NCBI GenBank assembly: GCA_022432975.1
Contig: CM039516.1
Span: 27,561,571-27,625,570 of the forward strand
Reading direction: 5' to 3'
Length of the DNA: 64,000 nt
Source of the DNA: Begonia masoniana
Taxonomy: Eukaryota > Streptophyta > Magnoliopsida > Cucurbitales > Begoniaceae
The notes under the pieces were generated by a model. That model saw only the letters and a program-made list of their open reading frames with translations, made no database searches and was not told the origin of the DNA. Of this stretch, positions 58,618 to 64,000 are shown in pieces; position 1 is the first letter of the stretch; each line of letters begins with the position of its first letter. Position numbers and translations under genes: made by a program.

Positions 58618-58627
58618 GTATATAAGG
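58618..58627 (+). promoter_or_regulatory. TATA box of the Copia LTR
   Basis: GTATATAAGG is followed about 30 bp later by the probable transcription start region. The downstream sequence (58640-59160) has a polyadenylation-rich character and the CACCCCCC end. Position within the LTR fits a U3/R boundary. Confidence 0.65.
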
Positions 58628-59160
58628 GAAAAAGAAGCTCGGGAGAAACAACTTTTGCTAAATTTATCTTCGAATCCTTACGAGCAAATACTTAGCACTT
58701 CTCTGTATTTTCAAATATACCTCTCTCTCTGCCCTAGAACTTGAGATTTATCTCTTTGAGAGAGTGTAGCATTTGTGCTCAATATTCATATTGATAAAAT
58801 TGTAAAAGGCTGTGATTGACGCCTGTGAAGATCAATCAAGTGTAAGGCAGTGGATTGACGCCCGTGAAGTTCAATCCAGAGTTGTAAGGCTGTAGATCGA
58901 TGCCCACGAAGCTCGATCTGGAATTCTCGTTGAGGAGAAGTTAAGGATCTTCAAGGGAGAAACCTTGAATCGTGGACGTAGGCAGGTTTTGGCCGAACCA
59001 CGTAAAAACTCTCGGTGTTGTTTTTCTCTCTCTCTTTACTTTTGTTGCTTGATTACTCACTGTTAACTTATAAGTTTAACACAAGGGAGAAAACGATTAG
59101 ATTAACAATTAAAATTAAAAAGTATAATTCACCCCCCTCTTAGACAATTACGATCCTACA

Positions 59161-61914
59161 GTTACCTCCAAGGCTTTCCTACGTTAATGTCTCCTTGGCT
59201 AGGCATTCGATAATAGTTACGCTTACGCTTCTTTACATCACTCGGGTCAATTATCATCTGAAAACTCTTGCTAACTTTGGGGTTGTAACCTAACTTGTGC
59301 CTAAACTCATCGACGTTACCCATAGTCATAATATACAATGGTTCAAATCCCACATCTTTTGGTAACAGTCCCTCATAAACCCTTCAAGCTATGTGTGATA
59401 TTGATCAATCAATCATACAAACTTTGACCTCAACTTAGTCGATCATTACTAAACTCGAATTGTAACAACCTTAATCTTAACTATTCACCAAATCATCGAC
59501 TTCGACCTCATTTCATACGGGTCGAACCTTTAAAAATTTTCTTTGTTTTTATAGCTTAACCTTAATCCTAATGCATTTGAACGTTCTCCGTGTAAGTTCT
59601 CGTTCTCCTCATCCGATAACCCAATAAATCCTCAATTTGTATGGCTCTAAAATTTGAGCTTAACTTCTAATATGAACTCTTCATTTAATTAAATTTTACT
59701 CTACACTTAATCCGAATATCACACAAGGATTTCCTCGAAAGTTACTAATTAGTCTGCTACTTATCATTCCTTCTAGTCAGATTCTAAATATTTTACTTGG
59801 CTCCATTGTAACGACTTATCCAATGATCTACTTGTTAGTAAACTTGTTGCAGATAAGTCTATACTCTTGATTCAGGTCTCCTAGTATTCCCAAATCTTGA
59901 CCTACCAATTTCTGAAAATTTAGAAACATCCCTTCATTAAGGTTTATCCTACTAATCCCTTGAACATTGATGTTTCTACATCAATCCTGGAGGTTAGTCT
60001 CGTGCTTGGGGTTTAATCTTAAACTGTATTTATTACGGTCTCATATCTAATCCCTTATAAATGACTTTTACTTAAGGTGCTAAACTCTTCTCTGATTAGA
60101 TAGTACATCCCAGTTTCTAAGTTATTCCTAACTCTTATGTTTTTGCTCCATATTCCCCAATCAATCAGTACCAAATGCCAGACGCGTCCACTATTTAATG
60201 ATCACTCTTAACTTCCCTAAGTCATTTTGTACCATGGCGGCCATAATCTTTTCACACATAGATAATTGTTCCTTATTGATTAGTCTTCTAAGACGACACT
60301 CATTTTCTAGGGAACGACCAGTTCTAGTAACTCGGGTATCACCTTACATAAGATTCTTGGTCCCCTAATGTCCTTGAAATTTATGACTTTCCAACTCTGA
60401 TTCGATCTCCTTATTTTCTTTACGGGTAATGGTCAATACGAACACGCCTAAGCAGCACCTAAATATTACATACACGACTTGGCATCGATCAAACACACCC
60501 TCTAAACTTCCAAAGTCATAGCCACTTCTCATACCCTCTCGACAATTAACCTAAATTGAATTCTTGAATATAACTTTCGCCTAGATACTTTTATTTTCTT
60601 ATGGAACTAAAATATTCGAGTCTCTACCACATTCCTTTATTCACTTAAACATACCAATTGTACTTTGATGATCTAGAGTATCTCTCAATGGTTTATGGTT
60701 GAGTTTTAAACATCTATCTACTTCGTCATATTCTAAAACCTCAAAATTCATCGATTAGGTTCCTGTTTCTATCCATTTAAATCTCGTATTTCGTAAGTTA
60801 CATCTCTCTAATAGTAACAAAGTCTTAAGGGTTCACCGTTCATCACAACATAATGAAATTCACGCATCATCCCTACGATTATCACTTCGGCCCAGATAAC
60901 ATTTAGATGCGGGATTGTCAACCTCTCTCTAGTCGACCATACACCTACTAGGATGTACACTTTTAGTGACCTATGTCTTCATAATTTGCTAAACCAAGTC
61001 TGGTTGTCGGTATCTCCCCGATAGTAAACGTTCTTTCATTAATCTCTCATACATGAGCATTCACTTTTGTTTTACGTCTCCTATCCCTTAAGGTCTATTC
61101 TCTTGAGTAAAGATTAACCCTAACCGTCCACTTCCTTATAAAGGCCTCCAACATTAGCTACTTAGGTTTTATAGAGAGTACTCGCAGCTTTAATAAAAGA
61201 CAAACATTAGATGATTACTTCACCATCCTTTAAACCGTCTCACCATACCATAAAATGTGTTACAACATCCTTCATTCCCATAGCTTCTCTTTTAATCACT
61301 CTCCCCTAACACAATCATTCAATTCTTAACTTATCGTCGTACCTAATATCCTCGTAGATTGGTAAGCAACACCAAATCCCATAAGAGCAAAATCCTTGGG
61401 AAAATTTTTTTCCAGTTCCCTTATTACATCGAGTAGTCCTTGATCATACAATCTTTTTTGTTACCTCAGGAGCATTAGGTTGTATCTATCCTACATTCTG
61501 AAAATGCCTTAATAAACCTTCATTGTAGTGTATACAACTATATGCCATGAGCGTCCTATTATTAGAGGCCATCATTTTACCCATAAGCTACCTTAGATAT
61601 TCCTCAAATTCATCCTTGTTCAAATGAATCTTCTAACCCAGCGGATCCTTTCACTGCAAGGAAAAAATATAACAATAATAATCCTAACTACTTTCTACCT
61701 ACTATTTAACAACCATAATCCTATAAACCCATGATCTAACAATAAAATAATAACTTCAATCAATACTCATTTCACACTAAGGTAGTGTCCATTAAAAATA
61801 TTCACTTAAATTCAACATGAACATGAACGTAAACATACTTACAGTTGTTGGAGTGTACTCATGTGGCGATTTGTGCTGGCAAGCAGTCTACAGAATCGAT
61901 TTTAGAACCCAGGT
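59161..61914 (-). other. Internal region of element 9, right part
   Basis: AT-rich region without a recognised gag or pol. It is similar, reversed, to 53330-53850 of element 10 and to parts of 21510-22200. A 64-codon open frame at 59353-59162 resembles 53347-53460 at the amino-acid level (YNPKVSKS / YNPWVSKS). A leader donor AACT|GTAAGTATG lies at 61843/61842 (minus). Confidence 0.7.
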
Positions 61915-61926
61915 GCTCTGATACCA
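61915..61926 (-). other. Primer binding site, element 9
   Basis: GCTCTGATACCA on the plus strand, TGGTATCAGAGC on the minus strand; exact initiator-Met complement. Confidence 0.88.
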
Positions 61927-61930
61927 CAAT

Positions 61931-62314
61931 TGTCACGACCCAAAACCCAATGGGCCGCGACTCACATAAACATGATCGTATTCCTATTCTTGACTCGTAT
62001 TATTTTTTTTTTGCAACATAACAAAAATATACTCAGAAGAAACATGCTAAAACGTTTGAAGTCCATATACAAAACTTATTTGAAATCACTTGAAAATCCC
62101 TTAAAACATTTATAAAATCTGAAGGGGGATTTTGGAGAAGAATAAACTAGGTTTTAAAAGAAAAGAGGAGGGATAAATCGGGTACACAAGAGAGCCGATC
62201 GATCGCTCAACCATTGAGCAATCGATCGCCCCTCCAAGAAATACCAAGCTGATCGATCGCCCCCTTAAAATCAAATACAACTGATCGATCACTCATAATG
62301 TGAGCGATCGATCG
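61931..62314 (-). repeat. 5' LTR of element 9, 3'-end fragment
   Basis: Matches 45724-46110 closely, with a deletion inside the GATCGATCG cluster. It is interrupted at 62314/62315 by LTR 11, within the palindrome cluster itself. The predicted TSD is GATCG (62310-62314). Confidence 0.87.
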
Positions 62315-64000
62315 TGTAATATCCGGCTTGTACGGATTTTTGATTTAATATATGATATTCATATTTTGTTATATAATGGCATTTTCATAAATATGTCAAA
62401 TCAAATCAGTTTCGCAAACGGAAAGCGTCATTACGATCCTAACGATTAATAGGAATTTTAAAGAAATTATGAGAATTTTCGGAGATTAAACGCTATATTC
62501 CGAGTAATTACCTTTATTGTGATGAAAAGGACGTTTAAGTAGAAATAGCAAACGAAGTCCAAATTGCGAACGGACAGTTTTGATAGAACCTAAATAATGA
62601 ATAAGGGCTATTGGCAAAATAAGGAAATTTGGAAAGTCCGAATCGTTGGACGATTAACGAAACGAAAGACGAAACAAATAGAATTAAGTGCTAAGGGCAA
62701 AATGGTAATCTGCCAAACCAATTTTATAAAATCACAATTCTTTCTTCTCTCCCTCACTTTCTCTCTTCTTCTCTGTTTCACGAAAACAACAGAGAGCTAT
62801 TTTCTCTCTCGGCCATTCGACGATTTCTCCAATCCAACTCCGATTCGCGCTCTGTTCGTTCCGTTTTCTTCGCGATTTCTGCTCCTTTCGCAACCCTAGG
62901 TATGAGCCTACAATCTTAGAACTTTTATTTCGACATTTACGGCGTTTTAGACAATTAGTGTTTCGATACTTTTTTGTTAAAAACGTGAATTAAGGTTCGT
63001 AATTAATAGGTTAGCCGTGATTAAGTTTATATTGCACGTATTTGACGTTATTGGACGAAGTTCAATCAATTTGTGAAAAAGTTAAAATTTGTAGATTTTA
63101 GGGTTTTCTAGGAAAAACTCGTTAATTGAAGTTTTGAATTATCGAACATTAATACGCTTCGATTAGCTAAGTTAAGAATTTAGGAAAGATTCTTTAGTTA
63201 AGGTTTTTAATTTGGACGTCAATAGCTTAAATTGGTTTTAACGACAAATATCGTGTTTTGCCTCAGACACACGACTCCCGTGGACGAAGCTTGAGATTCA
63301 GCGCGCTCAATGTAAGTTCTCGTGACTTACTCTGGCCGATTGGCCTACACCATACTTCGATTCGCGTCGAGGATCTTAGAGGATGGATTGTTTTAATTTC
63401 TTTGGTTGGGTAGTTAGGTTTAAACGTTTCGTAGGTTATTTCATTTACAGCCTTGATGGTACGCATGCTTGTTTGTTTACTTTTATATTGAACTGTCCAT
63501 GCATCACGTATTTTAACTTGGCATGAAAATGAATTTCTGCACTGCACGATGTTTTCTAAAAACCATGTGGCCCAGAAATTGGGGGCTCTTGATCTATCGT
63601 GCGGGCCGATTAAGGGTCTGGCCGATACCACATCTCACGTACTGTAATTAATGAACGTAATCTGTTATCTGGTCACGCGAGGTGGGGCTCAGGCACGGCT
63701 GTACGTGTTGTAAGCGTGTACCCCCCTCCTCTAACCGCACGGGGAAGTCCGACCGCTGGATGGGCCCCCTTCGGTTAGGGTGATGAGATCTCGGTGATAT
63801 ACTGTCTGCGACGCTCTGTTATGCATGATTTCCGAACTCCATATGCACTGCACGCATCTGCATTAACGTATGTTTAGGTTGTTTAATTCGTTGATTGAGG
63901 ACATGAAAAAGAGATGAGTTTTATGTGGAAAAAGTAAGGTGGAAACTCTCTGTAATTATTGGTTAGCTCTCTGGAATCTCGGATTCCAGAGAGGAGTTTT
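62315..64000 (+). repeat. LTR 11 (family A), 3' end beyond window
   Basis: Starts TGTAATATCCGGC. It matches LTR X (from about 62470 onward) and the element 2 LTR. It has two CCGTTTTG-type modules about 150 bp apart, a CT-rich leader to 62898, a CTAG|GTATGA donor near 62899, an exon-like segment 63267-63311, a GC-rich block 63660-63800 and CTCTCTGGAA..TTCCAGAGAG near 63965-63995. Whether it is a solo LTR or a 5' LTR cannot be seen. Confidence 0.85.
63267..63311 (+). other. Exon-like 45-nt segment, LTR 11
   Basis: TGCCTCAG precedes and GTAAGTTCTCG follows. Confidence 0.45.

Larger units (their letters stand above)
48694..59160 (+). mobile_element. Ty1/Copia solo LTR, split by element 10
   Basis: The two parts are 48694-48993 and 57911-59160, about 1550 bp together. 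TSD GTTAC flanks them (48689-48693 and 59161-59165); joining the flanks restores continuous element 9 sequence. The 3' end (AATTCACCCCCCTCTTAGAC then GATCCTACA) is typical of plant Copia LTRs. It has a TATA box at 58618-58627 and CGTCCAC repeats upstream. The left end reads TCTTAGC rather than TG, so either the terminal bases changed or the boundary is off by a few bases. A 52-bp tandem duplication lies at 48740-48840. Confidence 0.72.
45724..62314 (-). mobile_element. Element 9: non-autonomous LARD-like Gypsy, host of further insertions
   Basis: Minus-strand element: 5' LTR fragment 61931-62314, primer site 61926-61915, internal region 61914-59161 and 48693-48266, 3' LTR 48265-45724. No gag or pol was recognised, so it is LARD-like. 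The Copia solo LTR (48694-59160) splits the internal region with TSD GTTAC; LTR 11 splits the 5' LTR. The predicted TSD on the left is TCCTA (45719-45723). Confidence 0.85.

Overview
The window is repeat-dense plant nuclear DNA, most likely eudicot heterochromatin. No host gene, tRNA gene or working rRNA gene could be supported. Almost every base can be assigned to LTR retrotransposons nested inside one another. Evidence for a plant: Cassandra-type TRIM elements with 5S-rRNA-like LTRs, Ty3/Gypsy chromoviruses with initiator-Met tRNA primer sites (TGGTATCAGAGC), an Athila/Tat-like solo LTR, a Copia LTR ending in the plant-typical CACCCCCCTCTTAG stretch, and CT-rich leaders with GTAAGT/AG intron signals.

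Nesting, outermost to innermost. Gypsy-7 (minus, CRM/Reina-like, 39940-42620) is the oldest visible element. On its left side Gypsy-6 (plus, ends 39939) sits in its pol; Gypsy-5 (minus, Tekay-like, 27688-32965) sits in Gypsy-6; Gypsy-1 (plus, Tekay-like, from before position 1 to 27687) sits in the pol of Gypsy-5. Gypsy-1 carries LTR X (1-2244) in its 5' LTR, a four-LTR Cassandra array (2817-4463), a 2.2-kb Athila/Tat-like solo LTR with a 47-bp minisatellite (8329-10540), and element 3 (11784-25831) in its 3' LTR. Element 3 holds element 2 (15949-21510, minus). On the right side of Gypsy-7, Gypsy-8 (minus, 42621-45723) holds element 9 (minus, 45724-62314). Element 9 holds a Copia solo LTR (48694-59160), which holds element 10 (48994-57905), which holds a Cassandra solo LTR (54349-54724). 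LTR 11 (62315 to the window end) lies in the 5' LTR of element 9. Eight target-site duplications (TSDs) seen at both ends support the assembly (that of the Cassandra solo LTR has one mismatch).

Gypsy-1, 5, 6, 7 and 8 carry decayed gag/pol (protease, reverse transcriptase, RNase H, integrase; a chromodomain end is seen in Gypsy-8). Elements 2, 3, 9 and 10 have 1.8-2.6 kb LTRs but only gag remnants or no coding sequence, so they look like non-autonomous TR-GAG/LARD-like relatives of the Tekay families. Their primer sites, polypurine tracts and LTR modules match those of the coding families.

The most notable signals are shared by many families. First, the long LTRs have a gene-like layout: a CT-rich leader with a CTAG|GTAAGC or CTAG|GTATGA donor, then a segment of constant length (44-48 nt) ending at a GTAAGT donor and in most copies starting after an AG, then a TGTAG|GTGAC-like acceptor. 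Several elements add a 60-74-nt leader intron between primer site and gag. Second, two unrelated elements (element 2 and a Cassandra) are inserted with the same LTR 3' end at both termini and intact 5-bp TSDs. Third, different LTR families share palindromes and short repeated words (CTCTCTGGAA..TTCCAGAG, CGATCGATCG, CCGTTTTGCGAACGG, CGTCCAC).

All identities are from reading by eye. No percent identities, ages or database matches were computed.
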